A stretch of 64,000 bases of DNA from Candidatus Bathyarchaeota archaeon (GTDB lineage: Archaea; Thermoproteota; Bathyarchaeia; Bathyarchaeales; Bathycorpusculaceae), in the NCBI GenBank assembly GCA_026014615.1, contig JAOZHZ010000028.1, forward strand, positions 372,001-436,000, read 5' to 3'. The notes beneath the pieces were generated by a model. The model was not told where the DNA came from, made no database searches, and saw nothing but the letters and a program-made list of their open reading frames with translations. Of the stretch, positions 17,381 to 26,857 are shown one piece after another; the first letter of the stretch is position 1, and each line of letters begins with the position of its first letter. A program made the position numbers and the translations under genes.

Positions 17381-17710
17381 GCTTCTGTGCGGCTTCTGCA
17401 ACATCGACAGCACGAATCCTACCAGTACACTGAGGTATTTTTCTTTTGTTTCTGTTAAAAAAAGGACAGTTCTAACGATGGAGTTTGTTATGTTTTAACT
17501 CCGGGGAAAAACCTTTAACTACGCCAATTTCCTAAATTTAATAGGTGGTTTTTCGCCAGTAGCAATTTGGTAGTCAAGCCTTTTCTTTGCTGTCAGTAAC
17601 GCAATCAACACGACCCGTTTCCCAATCAAGTGGTTCTTGCTTTTGCTGTCTGAGTTGCCGCGTTTACTTGTAGACGTCTATTTAGGTAAATCAAAAGAAG
17701 GTTTGCTGAA
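17381..17710. promoter_or_regulatory. Region upstream of the cation ATPase operon
   Basis: No gene is visible. The stretch contains AT-rich boxes (CCTAAATTTAATAGG near 17530, CTATTTAGG near 17678). GAAGG ahead of the ATPase ATG is a good ribosome-binding site. Confidence 0.4.
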
Positions 17711-20428
17711 ATGTCTTCAAAGAATTCAAATTCTGCGCCTTCAAGTCAGTCAGTTGAACAAGACAACTGGTACCGATTGAGCGTTCAGCAAGCCGCAATG
17801 AACTTGGGCGTAGAAGTTCAGAACGGACTAAGTGCAAGTGAAGTGCAGTCGCGTCTGCAAAAGTATGGTCCGAACGTGTTGGCGGGCAAGAAAAAAGAAT
17901 CTGGGTTGCACGCTTTTTTGCGTCAATACCGAGATTTTATGCAGATGATTTTAGTTGCCGCTGCGTTATTGAGCCTTGTTTTCACAGGCAAATTAGATAC
18001 CACTATTCTTCTACTGTTGCTGACGATTTTTAATGCGGTGTTGGGTCTTAAACAGGAGTCTAAGGCTCAAGCGAGCATCGCAGCTTTAGAAGCAAAGACC
18101 ATGAAAAAAGTGGTTAAGGTTCGTCGTAACGGGCAGGAGATTGAAACAGACGCGGAGAATTTGGTGCCTGGCGATATTGTTCTGATTGAGGCTGGTGACC
18201 GCGTGCCGGCAGATGGGCGTCTGTTTTTTGCGGCTTCCCTTGAAATTGAGGAGGCAGCGTTAACTGGCGAAAGTGTTGCTTCATCAAAAAACACTGCCCC
18301 ACTAACTGCTTCTGATGTGCCTTTGGGTGATCGGCATTGCATGTCGTATATGAACACGTCGGTTGTCCGTGGTCGGGGTGAAATGCTTGTTACCACGACT
18401 GGGATGGGCACTGAGATGGGGCACATCGCTGACCTGCTAAATAAAACTAAAATTGCCAAAACCCCTCTGCAAAAACAGTTAGATAGGCTCACACTAATTA
18501 TTGCGGGAATAGCAGGGATCACCTTTGTTATTATGGTTATTCTTGGGTTGAGTCAGGGACAGAAGTTTCAAGCGTTGTTTATTGCAGGCGTGGCTTTGGC
18601 TATTGCCGCCATTCCTACGGGTATGCCTACTATAGTGACTACGCTGTATTCTATGGGTACCCGTGTTCTAGCCAGTCATAATGCCATTGTTAAGAGGCTT
18701 CCCTCGGTAGAGACTTTGGGGTCAGTTTCTGCAATTTGCTCCGATAAGACGGGAACGTTGACCCTTAACAAAATGACCGCGAGAGAATTCACCATACCCG
18801 GTAAGAACCATTATCGAGTAACAGGCGAAGGATATAGCAGTCAGGGAAAACTGTTACATGACGGCGGCGCCAAAATTGACCTTGACGAGATACTGCTACC
18901 CATGGCGCTATGTTCTGATGCCACATTGGACGGCGATAATTTAATTGGGGACCCAACTGAGGGCGCGTTGATTGTGCTAGCCGAAAAAGGCGGCATTAAC
19001 CTTGAGGGTAGCAGGAAAATGTATCCTCGTATAGCTGAGGTGCCTTTTGATTCAGAATACAAGTTCATGGTAACCTTCCACAACATGACGGATAATCAAG
19101 GTAAGCCCGTTGTGCGTGCGTTTGTTAAAGGTGCACCTGACGTTCTAATTGCCCGTGGAAGCTTTTATTGGACGCCGGAAGACAAGGTCTTGCACATTAT
19201 TGACGAGAATCGCCCGTTGGCTACTGCGGAAAATGAGCGTATGGCAAAGGCTGGCGAGCGTGTAATGGTGGTGGCGCGAAGAGATTTTGACCCCAAAAGT
19301 TTTGATCGGCACGGTAACTTGATGGATTTAATTAATGACTTGACTCTGTTAGCGATGGTTGGCATAGTTGATCCCCCGCGAAGCGAAGCTAAAGGTGCAA
19401 TTGCCAAGTGCCACAGTGCCGGCATTCAGGTGCGCATGATAACGGGGGACCATGTTACTACGGCGGCAGCTATCGGTCAGGAGCTAGGAATAGGCGGTGA
19501 AGCGTTGACTGGGACTCAGTTTTCGGGAAGGACGGATGCGGAGCTTGATAAGGAGTTGGATAAAATCGCGGTGATTGCACGTGTTGCTCCTGAAGACAAG
19601 CTGCGACTGGTGTCTTTGCTTCAAAAAAAGAATAACATTGTGGCGATGACTGGAGACGGAGTTAACGATGCCCCTGCCCTTAAGAAGGCAGATATTGGGA
19701 TAGCAATGGGCATTACCGGCACGGACGTGTCCAAGGACGCCGCAGTGATGATCCTTACTGACGACAACTTTGCTACAATCGTTAACGCGGTCGAGTACGG
19801 GCGGGCTATCTACAGCAATTTGGTTAAGTATATTCGTTTCCAGATGAGTACCCTAGTAGCATTCATTGCTACGTTCCTTGGTGCAGCGTTTTTCTCAATA
19901 ATGGGCGGAACACCTTTTGGTGCAATTACTGTTTTGTGGATTAACTTTCTTATTCAGGCGCCCATCGCGATTGCTTTGGGCTTCGATGAGCCCTCATCCG
20001 ATTTAATGAAGCTTAAACCCCGTCCCCCTTCACAGCCAGTACTATCTCGGAACCAGTGGCTACGTATCGTCCTCTTAGGCGTTATCATCGCATCTGCAAC
20101 GCTGTTTGTTGAGGCATATTACGGTGACATCGGATCAAATCAGGCCCGAACGATGGGATTTGTGGTTTTTGCCATGCTCAACTTTGCCCTTGGAATCACT
20201 TCACGAAGTGAAAAAGGAACCATATTTTCCAAAGAACTTTTACCTGGCTGGCGCCAATTAGGTCTATATGGGATGTCCTTGTTGTTTATTTTCTTGGGAA
20301 CCTTCTTGCTGCGTGTTGTCGATAACACTACGCCTTTGACGAGTATTCAGTGGTTGATTTGTTTTGGATTCACTGGTGGTTTAATTTTAATTGAGGAAGT
20401 GAGCAAGTTTTTCATGCGCAGAAAATAA
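17711..20428 (+). CDS. P2-like cation-transporting P-type ATPase
   Basis: A 905-residue ATPase with all catalytic motifs: actuator TGES at 185-188, phosphorylated D345 in CSDKTGTLT, nucleotide-binding KGAP at 473-476, TGD at 578-580 and hinge TGDGVNDAPA from 647. About ten membrane helices are arranged as in Ca2+/P2 pumps. Ion-site residues differ from Ca2+ pumps: helix 4 reads AAIPTGMPTIV instead of PEGLP, so the site Glu is Thr, and helix 6 reads INFLIQAPIAIALG, keeping Asn745 but with Gln749 where SERCA has Asp. The transported ion is therefore uncertain. PPK2 follows after 24 bp and is probably cotranscribed. Confidence 0.92.
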   Translation: MSSKNSNSAPSSQSVEQDNWYRLSVQQAAMNLGVEVQNGLSASEVQSRLQKYGPNVLAGKKKESGLHAFLRQYRDFMQMILVAAALLSLVFTGKLDTTILLLLLTIFNAVLGLKQESKAQASIAALEAKTMKKVVKVRRNGQEIETDAENLVPGDIVLIEAGDRVPADGRLFFAASLEIEEAALTGESVASSKNTAPLTASDVPLGDRHCMSYMNTSVVRGRGEMLVTTTGMGTEMGHIADLLNKTKIAKTPLQKQLDRLTLIIAGIAGITFVIMVILGLSQGQKFQALFIAGVALAIAAIPTGMPTIVTTLYSMGTRVLASHNAIVKRLPSVETLGSVSAICSDKTGTLTLNKMTAREFTIPGKNHYRVTGEGYSSQGKLLHDGGAKIDLDEILLPMALCSDATLDGDNLIGDPTEGALIVLAEKGGINLEGSRKMYPRIAEVPFDSEYKFMVTFHNMTDNQGKPVVRAFVKGAPDVLIARGSFYWTPEDKVLHIIDENRPLATAENERMAKAGERVMVVARRDFDPKSFDRHGNLMDLINDLTLLAMVGIVDPPRSEAKGAIAKCHSAGIQVRMITGDHVTTAAAIGQELGIGGEALTGTQFSGRTDAELDKELDKIAVIARVAPEDKLRLVSLLQKKNNIVAMTGDGVNDAPALKKADIGIAMGITGTDVSKDAAVMILTDDNFATIVNAVEYGRAIYSNLVKYIRFQMSTLVAFIATFLGAAFFSIMGGTPFGAITVLWINFLIQAPIAIALGFDEPSSDLMKLKPRPPSQPVLSRNQWLRIVLLGVIIASATLFVEAYYGDIGSNQARTMGFVVFAMLNFALGITSRSEKGTIFSKELLPGWRQLGLYGMSLLFIFLGTFLLRVVDNTTPLTSIQWLICFGFTGGLILIEEVSKFFMRRK

Positions 20429-20452
20429 CTCTAGAAAAGGAGCATAAACAAT

Positions 20453-21364
20453 ATGGAACGTTTTGAGAGAACAAAAAGATTGATGGACTTAACAAAGGTT
20501 AAGCCCGGCAAAAAAATCTGTTTGAAAGATTTAGAAACGGGGTGGGCGCAGAACGAGGAAGCGAAGATGCTAGGTAAGAGCAAGCTGAAAGAGCGCGCAA
20601 ACAAGTTGTTAGAGAAAAATCGGGTGGACCTTGCAGAGGCGCAAGAGCTTTTGTATGCGGACGACAGGTATGCTATTTTGATAATTCTTCAGGGTATGGA
20701 TGCTGCGGGGAAGGATGGCACAATTAAACATGTTATGTCGGGGGTTAATCCTCAAGGGTGCCGTGTTACTAGTTTTAAGCAACCCTCTGCCACGGAACTT
20801 GACCATGATTTTATGTGGAGACAGGTCATAGCGTTACCAGAAAAAGGCATGATTGGCATATTTAACAGGTCTTACTACGAAGAGGTTCTAGTAGTTAAGG
20901 TGCACCAGAACCTTCTGGATAACCAAAAGCTTCCCTCACGAAACTATGGTGAAGAGTTTTGGGCAGCGCGATACCAAGACATCTCCAATTACGAATGCTA
21001 CCTTGTCCGCAACGGAACCTTAATCCTGAAATTCTTCCTGCATATTTCTAAAGAGGAACAGAAGAAACGGTTTTTGGAACGCCTAAATAATTCCGATAAG
21101 CACTGGAAATTTTCGGCCTCTGACCTCAAAGAAAGAGATTACTGGGATGAATACACCAAAGCATACGAGGACATGTTAACTAATACAAGTACAAAATGGG
21201 CACCTTGGCATATCATTCCCGCGGATTACAAATGGGTAGCCCGCTCATTAGTCGGCGACATCATCACCAGCAGCATTTACTCGCTTAAACTTAAGTACCC
21301 TGAGGTTGACGAACAAAAACGTAAGGCAATTGAAGCCGCCAAAAAACAGCTCGAATCAGAATAG
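20453..21364 (+). CDS. ppk2: Polyphosphate kinase 2 family protein
   Basis: 303 residues with the PPK2 core: Walker A as GMDAAGKDG within ILQGMDAAGKDGTIKHVMSG, the lid/Walker B part IFNRSYYEEVLVVKVH, and LERLNNSDKHWKFSASDL followed by WAPWHIIPADYKWVAR. PPK2 enzymes move phosphate between polyphosphate and nucleotides, usually phosphorylating ADP/GDP or AMP. An AAAAGGAG site precedes the ATG. It is coupled to the P-type ATPase gene, which suggests polyphosphate-fuelled ATP supply for ion pumping (inference). The 3' gap to alaS (about 290 bp) shows no gene. Confidence 0.92.
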   Translation: MERFERTKRLMDLTKVKPGKKICLKDLETGWAQNEEAKMLGKSKLKERANKLLEKNRVDLAEAQELLYADDRYAILIILQGMDAAGKDGTIKHVMSGVNPQGCRVTSFKQPSATELDHDFMWRQVIALPEKGMIGIFNRSYYEEVLVVKVHQNLLDNQKLPSRNYGEEFWAARYQDISNYECYLVRNGTLILKFFLHISKEEQKKRFLERLNNSDKHWKFSASDLKERDYWDEYTKAYEDMLTNTSTKWAPWHIIPADYKWVARSLVGDIITSSIYSLKLKYPEVDEQKRKAIEAAKKQLESE

Positions 21365-21658
21365 TCACATGCGCTCTCCTGAAGTTACGGCTACCTGTTT
21401 TACAAATTTGGTTTTTTATGATTTGTGAGGGGTAGCTAAGTATATTCAAAAAATGATGCACGCTCAGAGTGTTGCTCAGAGTGTTGAGTGTTTTGAACAT
21501 GCCCTTGTTTTTGTTTTTCATGTTGTTTCTTCTTTGACTTGGGCTGAGATGTCGGCTGCTGCAAAGAAACAGAAAAGATTCGCGGTTGATGTTGCCTAAA
21601 TCACAGAAATGCTTTAAATCCTGCGTGCTCGTAAACCCAAACAACAAAATCTCAGTTC

Positions 21659-24478
21659 ATGGTGCCCATGATGTCAAAGAAAAGTTTCCCAGCGGAACAT
21701 TACGCTTTACCCTTCTTCAAAGAAGAAGGCTTCATACGCAAGCTTTGCCCACGATGCGGCGACTACTTCTGGACCCAAAACGCCCAGATGGAAACCTGCG
21801 GCGAAGCAAGCAGCGACGAATGCGGATGCTACACATTCATCGGCGAGCCAGCGGCTAAAAAGCCGTTTTCGCTGCATGAGATGCGGGAAGCATTTCTGGG
21901 TTTCTTCGAGAAGAACGGACATACCCACATTAAGCCTTACCCCGTGGTTGCACGTTGGCGCAGCGACATCTACCTGACGCATGCCAGCATCATCGATTTT
22001 CAGCCTTACGTGACTGAAGGCATCGCGCCTCCCCCTGCCAATCCGCTGGTGATCTCACAGCCCAGTATACGGCTCACCGACATTCCGAACACGGGTCCTA
22101 CGTTTGGCAGGCACTTAACCATTTTCGAAATGGGCGGTGCACACGCCTTCAACTACCCTGACAAGGAAGTTTACTGGAAAGACCAAACCGTCCGATACCA
22201 TCACCTGTTTGCCACTGAAGCTTTAGGCATACCCTCGGAGGAGGTCGTTTACAAGGAGGGTGTTTGGGTTGGCGGCGGAAACGCTGGCCCCGATGTGGAA
22301 TGCATTGTTCGCGGCTTAGAGGTGGGTACGTTGGTGTTTATGCAGTACAAGGTGGTCGGCGACGAGTTCGTGCAACTGCCGATTCGCACAGTCGACACTG
22401 GCTACGGTATTGACCGTTTCACGTGGATTAGCCAAGGCACTCCAAGTGCGTTTCAAGCCATCTACGGCGACATGCTAAACAAAGTCTACGCGATGGCAGG
22501 CATATCAAACGTTGACAATGACTTTCTTGCGCGTGTGGGGACGTATTCGGGGCTGGTGAACGTGGATAAAACCGCGAACCGCATGGTTCTGCGCAAACGC
22601 GTCAGTCAACTAACTGGCATCGATTTGGCGACTTTGGAAAAAGAGCTCATTCCCATCGAGAACGCTTGGGCACTAACTGACCATACAAAGACACTGTGCT
22701 TTATGCTTTCAGAAGGCGTGGTTCCCAGCAACATCCAAGAAGGCTACCTCGCGCGGCTGCTGTTCCGCAGAGCTTACAGGCTTGCTCTTGGCTTAAACAT
22801 GGACATTGACCGCTTGTATGATATTGTGGATTTGCAGGTGGCGCAGTGGGGCAAGGATTTTCCGCAAATCAAAGCGATGCGTAACGAAATTCTTGAGATG
22901 TTAAAGATGGAGGAAGAAAAGTTCAAGGACACCCTAAAACGTGGCGAAGGCATGGTAAAACGTATTGCCTCGGAGCTGAAAGCCAAAGGTGTCAGCCAAC
23001 TCTCCAACGACACGCTCTCGGAGTTGTATGATTCGCATGGGTTGCCCCCTGAAATTGTTAAGCAGGCGGCGGAGGCGGAAGGTGTTGCGGTTGAGGTTCC
23101 TGAGAACTTTTATTCGTTGGTGGCGGACAGGCATATGCAGGCGGACAAACCAACTGAGGAGGAGCCAGCTGCGGAGCACGCAATGGAGGTTGCTGTGGAG
23201 GGGTTGCCGCCGACGGAGCTTATGTATTATCCTGAGCCTTACACGCGGGAATGGGACGCTAAAGTCCTCAAAGTTATAAACGCCCAATACGTCGTGCTCG
23301 ACGGGACCTGTTTCTACCCTGAAGGTGGTGGGCAACCTGCAGACCACGGCTACTTCGCTTATGAGGGCGGTGTGCAGGCGGAAGTAACTGATGTGCAAAA
23401 AGTCGGCAGAGTGGTCGTACACAAAGTCCAAACTGAGACAGCCTTACCCAAAGAGGGCTCCATGGTGCGGGGTATTTTGGATTGGAAACACCGCTATACC
23501 CTAATGAAGGCTCATACGGGTACGCACTTGGTGAACGGCGCTGCTCGGAGAGTGTTAGGTGAGCATGTGTGGCAGAGTGGAACCCAAAAAGGCATCGAAA
23601 GCACCCGACTCGACATATCCCACTACCGACGCTTAACCCCTGAAGAAATCCACAAAATCGAACGCTTAGCCAACGAAGCCGTCTTAGCCAACATGTCTGT
23701 GGAAACAACATGGCTTCCGAGAAGTGAAGCTGAAGCACGCTACGGCTTTCGTCTCTATCAGGGCGGCGCGGTTCCGGGCAAGGAAATTCGTGTGGTGAAG
23801 ACGGGTAACTGGGATGTCGAAGCGTGTGCGGGTACGCACTTGAAGAGCACGGGTGAAATCGGCTACCTCAAAATATTGTATTCGGAGCGTGTGCAGGATG
23901 GCGTGGAACGGTTGGGCTACGCAGTCGGCATGCAGGCAGTGAAAGCAGTTCAGAAGCAGGAGACTTTGTTGCAGAAAGTTGCGGAGACGTTGAATGCGCC
24001 TTTGGAGAAGTTGGATAAGACGGCTGAGCGGATGGTTCGGGAGCTTAAGGAAGCTAATTCGGAGAAGAAGAAGCTGCTCAAAGAGCTTGCGGCGAAGGAG
24101 AGTGGCGCGTTGGCGGAGTCCGCGGCTGAAACGGAACAGGTGGCGGGTGTGACGCTGGTGAAACGTGACTTCGGCGCCGACGCGGACGTGAACCGTATGG
24201 TGCAGACCGCGAACGAAATTCTCAAACGCAACCAAGCCACCGTAACCCTATTCTATGGGGAGGATGCAAAGAGCGCTAAACTCATGGTTATGGCTGGAAC
24301 CGAAGCCGTGGCAAAAGGCGTTCACGCAGGCAACGTGGTCAAGGTGGCTGCACCTGTGTTTGGCGGTGGCGGCGGTGGAAAACCGTATTTTGCGCAGGGC
24401 GGCGGAACCCAGCCCGACAAGTTGCCTGACGCGGTTAAAGCTGCTGAAGAAGCCATCAAAAAGCAGCTCAACGTCTAA
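21659..24478 (+). CDS. alaS: Alanyl-tRNA synthetase, archaeal type
   Basis: 939 residues, charging tRNA(Ala). The archaeal N-terminal zinc-binding extension is present (LCPRCGDYFWTQNAQMETCG). The class II catalytic core follows with FFEKNGHTHIKPYPVVARW and GPTFGRHLTIFEMGGAHAF. The editing domain has HTGTHLVNGAARR (HxxxH) and CAGTHL (CxxxH). A helical region leads to the C-Ala domain with FGGGGGGKPYFAQGGG, the DHHA1 glycine motif. ATG at 21668 or 21671 are alternative starts. The gene is intact. Confidence 0.97.
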   Translation: MVPMMSKKSFPAEHYALPFFKEEGFIRKLCPRCGDYFWTQNAQMETCGEASSDECGCYTFIGEPAAKKPFSLHEMREAFLGFFEKNGHTHIKPYPVVARWRSDIYLTHASIIDFQPYVTEGIAPPPANPLVISQPSIRLTDIPNTGPTFGRHLTIFEMGGAHAFNYPDKEVYWKDQTVRYHHLFATEALGIPSEEVVYKEGVWVGGGNAGPDVECIVRGLEVGTLVFMQYKVVGDEFVQLPIRTVDTGYGIDRFTWISQGTPSAFQAIYGDMLNKVYAMAGISNVDNDFLARVGTYSGLVNVDKTANRMVLRKRVSQLTGIDLATLEKELIPIENAWALTDHTKTLCFMLSEGVVPSNIQEGYLARLLFRRAYRLALGLNMDIDRLYDIVDLQVAQWGKDFPQIKAMRNEILEMLKMEEEKFKDTLKRGEGMVKRIASELKAKGVSQLSNDTLSELYDSHGLPPEIVKQAAEAEGVAVEVPENFYSLVADRHMQADKPTEEEPAAEHAMEVAVEGLPPTELMYYPEPYTREWDAKVLKVINAQYVVLDGTCFYPEGGGQPADHGYFAYEGGVQAEVTDVQKVGRVVVHKVQTETALPKEGSMVRGILDWKHRYTLMKAHTGTHLVNGAARRVLGEHVWQSGTQKGIESTRLDISHYRRLTPEEIHKIERLANEAVLANMSVETTWLPRSEAEARYGFRLYQGGAVPGKEIRVVKTGNWDVEACAGTHLKSTGEIGYLKILYSERVQDGVERLGYAVGMQAVKAVQKQETLLQKVAETLNAPLEKLDKTAERMVRELKEANSEKKKLLKELAAKESGALAESAAETEQVAGVTLVKRDFGADADVNRMVQTANEILKRNQATVTLFYGEDAKSAKLMVMAGTEAVAKGVHAGNVVKVAAPVFGGGGGGKPYFAQGGGTQPDKLPDAVKAAEEAIKKQLNV

Positions 24479-24494
24479 CTCTTCCTTTTGTTTC

Positions 24495-24750
24495 GATTTT
24501 GCTCTAAAATTGGCTACCCTCCCCCTTTTCTGAAAAGCTCGTTTTGGGGTGTTTTTTTGTTTTTGCGTTTGTTTTGGGCTTAACCCACGGCTAGAAAAGG
24601 CTGAAAAGGGCGGGAAACGGCACAGAAAGGGCTGGAAACGTCAGTGAAATGTTGGGGTTGTTCGTGTTTTTTGGTTGTGGGGTTTGGTGGGGGTATTTTT
24701 TAGGGGTAGGCAAGGGTGCACCTTGTGCTTGTACTTCTGAATTCTTAGCT
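24495..24750. repeat. Copy 1 of an imperfect duplication (decayed)
   Basis: This stretch aligns with 25149-25340 at roughly 80 percent by eye. Shared blocks are ATTGGCT(A/G)CCCT, GGCTAGAAAAGGC and GGTAGGCAAGGGTGCACC. An extra 70-75 bp of G-rich sequence follows GGCTAGAAAAGGC in this copy only. Its right end corresponds to the last codons of the ICMT-like gene, of which no other part remains here. Confidence 0.7.
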
Positions 24751-24817
24751 GCGTTACTTAAGAAAAAGAAAAGAAGAAAGTTTAGTTTTCTGTTTTTTGT
24801 TTTGTGCTGAGTAGTCT

Positions 24818-24976
24818 TTAGGTTTTAGTTGGTGTTTTTTTCTCTTCCGTTTTTACGAGTTTCATGGGTTCGTTGCAGCAAATCAGTTCGCATGACTCGC
24901 AGCCGCAGGGGTCTTCGACAAGTACCACAAGCCCACATTCTTCACACTTATACTGTTCACCTTTCTTTTTTACCAA
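24818..24976 (-). CDS. Desulforedoxin-like rubredoxin-type protein
   Basis: The TTG start at 24976 has GGTGA about eight bases upstream and gives 52 residues: VKKKGEQYKCEECGLVVLV then CGCESCELICCNEPM. Two metal-binding Cys pairs (CEEC and a C-C-C cluster) match the desulforedoxin domain, also found at the N-terminus of desulfoferrodoxins. The product would bind one iron with four Cys and act in electron transfer, often in oxygen or superoxide defence. The gene lies between the two copies of the duplicated segment. Confidence 0.82.
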   Translation of the reverse strand: MVKKKGEQYKCEECGLVVLVEDPCGCESCELICCNEPMKLVKTEEKKTPTKT

Positions 24977-25148
24977 AAATAATTCACCTTCCAAAATGCC
25001 GTTACATAATAGTCTAGAACGTGGAAATTTAAGAATTGCTGAAAAAGTGCCGTCCACTTTTAATCTGCTAAGGAGACAAATTGTCCTTTGCGAGAACCTA
25101 TAACTACCATCCGTAGATAATTTGGTAAAGGATAACAAGTGGATTGTT

Positions 25149-25340
25149 TTGCTCTGATTGGCTGCCCTTCTCTTTTCTGAAAAACCATTTTTGGGTGATT
25201 TTTTAATTTAGCGTTTGGTTTGGGCGTAACTTGCGGCTAGAAAAGGCAGCGTTTATTGTTGTGGCCTAGGCGGTGGGGTTTGGTGTGGGGTATTTTCTTA
25301 GCGGTAGGCAAGGGTGCACCCTCTGCTTGTACCTCTGGAA
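25149..25340. repeat. Copy 2 of the imperfect duplication, overlapping the ICMT-like 3' end
   Basis: Matches 24495-24750. The right third encodes the C-terminus RVHPCLPLRKYPTPNP of the ICMT-like protein on the minus strand. The duplication thus covered the gene end plus its downstream flank. Confidence 0.7.
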
Positions 25341-25874
25341 CGCCGTTCCATGCTTTTTTGCCAAGAGTTTGGTTTCTTTGTTGGCTAAGAACGCCAGAAA
25401 ACCCATAATGTATGCCATGCAGGCACTTGCCGTCACCGCTAATGTAACAGTTTCTTGCCAGTTCAAATGGGGAATAATCGTGAAAAAGGCGCCCAAAACT
25501 ACAATGTAGATGCCTGTGTAAATCGGGTGTCGAATGTACGCGTAGACCCCGTGGGATGTGAATTTTGATTTGGGCATGCAGTATCCGACCCATGTGTGAT
25601 GCGCGGCAAGGTCCCGTTTTGCCTTCACTACCAACGCCGTCCCAACTAACGTGACGCCAAAAGCCACCCAATCAAACACCGTCAACGACTGCAACGTAAG
25701 CAGCACCCAAACGTAAGCGGCAAGCGGCACAAAATACGACGCCTTAAGCAGATACATCCACCGCTCACTGATGATTGGGACCATGCCTTTCTTGCGTCTG
25801 AAATCCGAGATGAAAACTATAAACACGCCCAGAACAGCAAACTGCACCAACACGAAAGCCCAAACATGCATCAT
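25266..25874 (-). CDS. Isoprenylcysteine carboxyl methyltransferase-family membrane protein
   Basis: 202 residues with about five membrane helices and the ICMT/PEMT C-terminal signature: SHGVYAYIRHPIYTGIYI (the R-H-P-x-Y-x-G motif) and ETKLLAKKHGTAFQRYKQRV. The family uses S-adenosylmethionine to methylate isoprenylcysteine or other lipophilic acceptors; archaeal substrates are unknown. The 3' end is shared with a decayed duplicate. A frameshifted prenylcysteine-oxidase-like gene occurs 11 kb away, so a common prenyl-thioether theme is possible but unproven. Confidence 0.85.
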   Translation of the reverse strand: MMHVWAFVLVQFAVLGVFIVFISDFRRKKGMVPIISERWMYLLKASYFVPLAAYVWVLLTLQSLTVFDWVAFGVTLVGTALVVKAKRDLAAHHTWVGYCMPKSKFTSHGVYAYIRHPIYTGIYIVVLGAFFTIIPHLNWQETVTLAVTASACMAYIMGFLAFLANKETKLLAKKHGTAFQRYKQRVHPCLPLRKYPTPNPTA

Positions 25875-26028
25875 AAAGGGAACCTTCCGTGTACGTAGAG
25901 TCTATGTTATAAAAACGATATGAAACCAAAACCTCAAGAAACAGATGCAACCCTGCCTTTTCGTCTACCCAAGGAAACACGCGTTAAAAGAAAGGATGTC
26001 CTCGAAGTTCGCCGCTAACACACTTGTT

Positions 26029-26550
26029 TTACATCCTTTTCGTGCCCAGTTCTTCAGCTCCATACCAGAGGGCTGCTTGTTCACCTTCTGACAAAGTGTA
26101 CCCTTTGTTGTCCTTCTGAGGGACTACATCTTTTTCGGTTATTGTTACGTTTGCGTTCCACCATGGAACAGTATTAGCAGTACTTGGTGTCATTTGTCGG
26201 TAGTTTACTGGCATGTTTCTATCGTTCTTAACTTTAATGTTTGCTGCTGACTCTTTATGGGTGCGAATAAGGATTTGTGTGCCTTTGTTTGGTCGGATGC
26301 CATTGGTTTCAATTTGCATTTGATAAGAATTAAAACTACATTTTTCAGTAGGACCAAGTTTCTTTTGGAGTTGGGCAGTCCATCCTTTTTTCGTGACGTA
26401 TCCGAACAGGTATATTTCTACAATTGTCTGGGATGTTGTGGGTTCGTCATTTTTAACCTGAAGAATATCGAGACGATTGAGGTCAACTGTTTTTAGTTTA
26501 ACCACTTTCGGTAAGTTAGTTATTTCAGGCTTTAAAGAAGCTCCACTCAT
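26029..26550 (-). CDS. Hypothetical protein
   Basis: A 173-residue soluble-looking protein with no signal peptide, Cys pairs or membrane helix. Mixed strand and helix character: KVVKLKTVDLNRLDILQV, TIVEIYLFGYVTKKGW, then an Asn/Thr-rich tail with VPWWNANVTITEKD. The ATG is preceded by an A/T-rich region rather than a strong Shine-Dalgarno. I do not recognise a family. Codon use looks slightly AT-richer than neighbours, so transfer is possible. Confidence 0.55.
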   Translation of the reverse strand: MSGASLKPEITNLPKVVKLKTVDLNRLDILQVKNDEPTTSQTIVEIYLFGYVTKKGWTAQLQKKLGPTEKCSFNSYQMQIETNGIRPNKGTQILIRTHKESAANIKVKNDRNMPVNYRQMTPSTANTVPWWNANVTITEKDVVPQKDNKGYTLSEGEQAALWYGAEELGTKRM

Positions 26551-26798
26551 CTGATTTTTCCCTTACCCATATATTTGTGTAACTTGAATAAAAGACTAAT
26601 TAATTGTAGCAAGATAACTAAATAAGTTCAGTATATATTGTTTTCACACCACAAGTTTGCGTGTCTTTTGTTCAGTGAAGAGCCCACAGCCGTACTATAT
26701 TCTACAATTCTGAAATCAGCTTGATTGCATATACGTGCGAACAACAGCAATCATCCAAAAAATGAACGCGCAGGGCTTGAGTTTTCTTGGTGAGAATG

Positions 26799-26806
26799 TA
26801 TAAATA
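26799..26806 (+). promoter_or_regulatory. TATA box of the GT4 glycosyltransferase gene
   Basis: TATAAATA lies 52 bases before the TTG start, placing initiation near 26825 and leaving a leader of about 30 nt with AAGGAG. The rest of the 26551-26857 gap shows no gene. Confidence 0.6.
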
Positions 26807-26857
26807 CGCTTCCACGGATATTTGGCAGGACGATTACACACTAAGGAGTGGTCTGTT

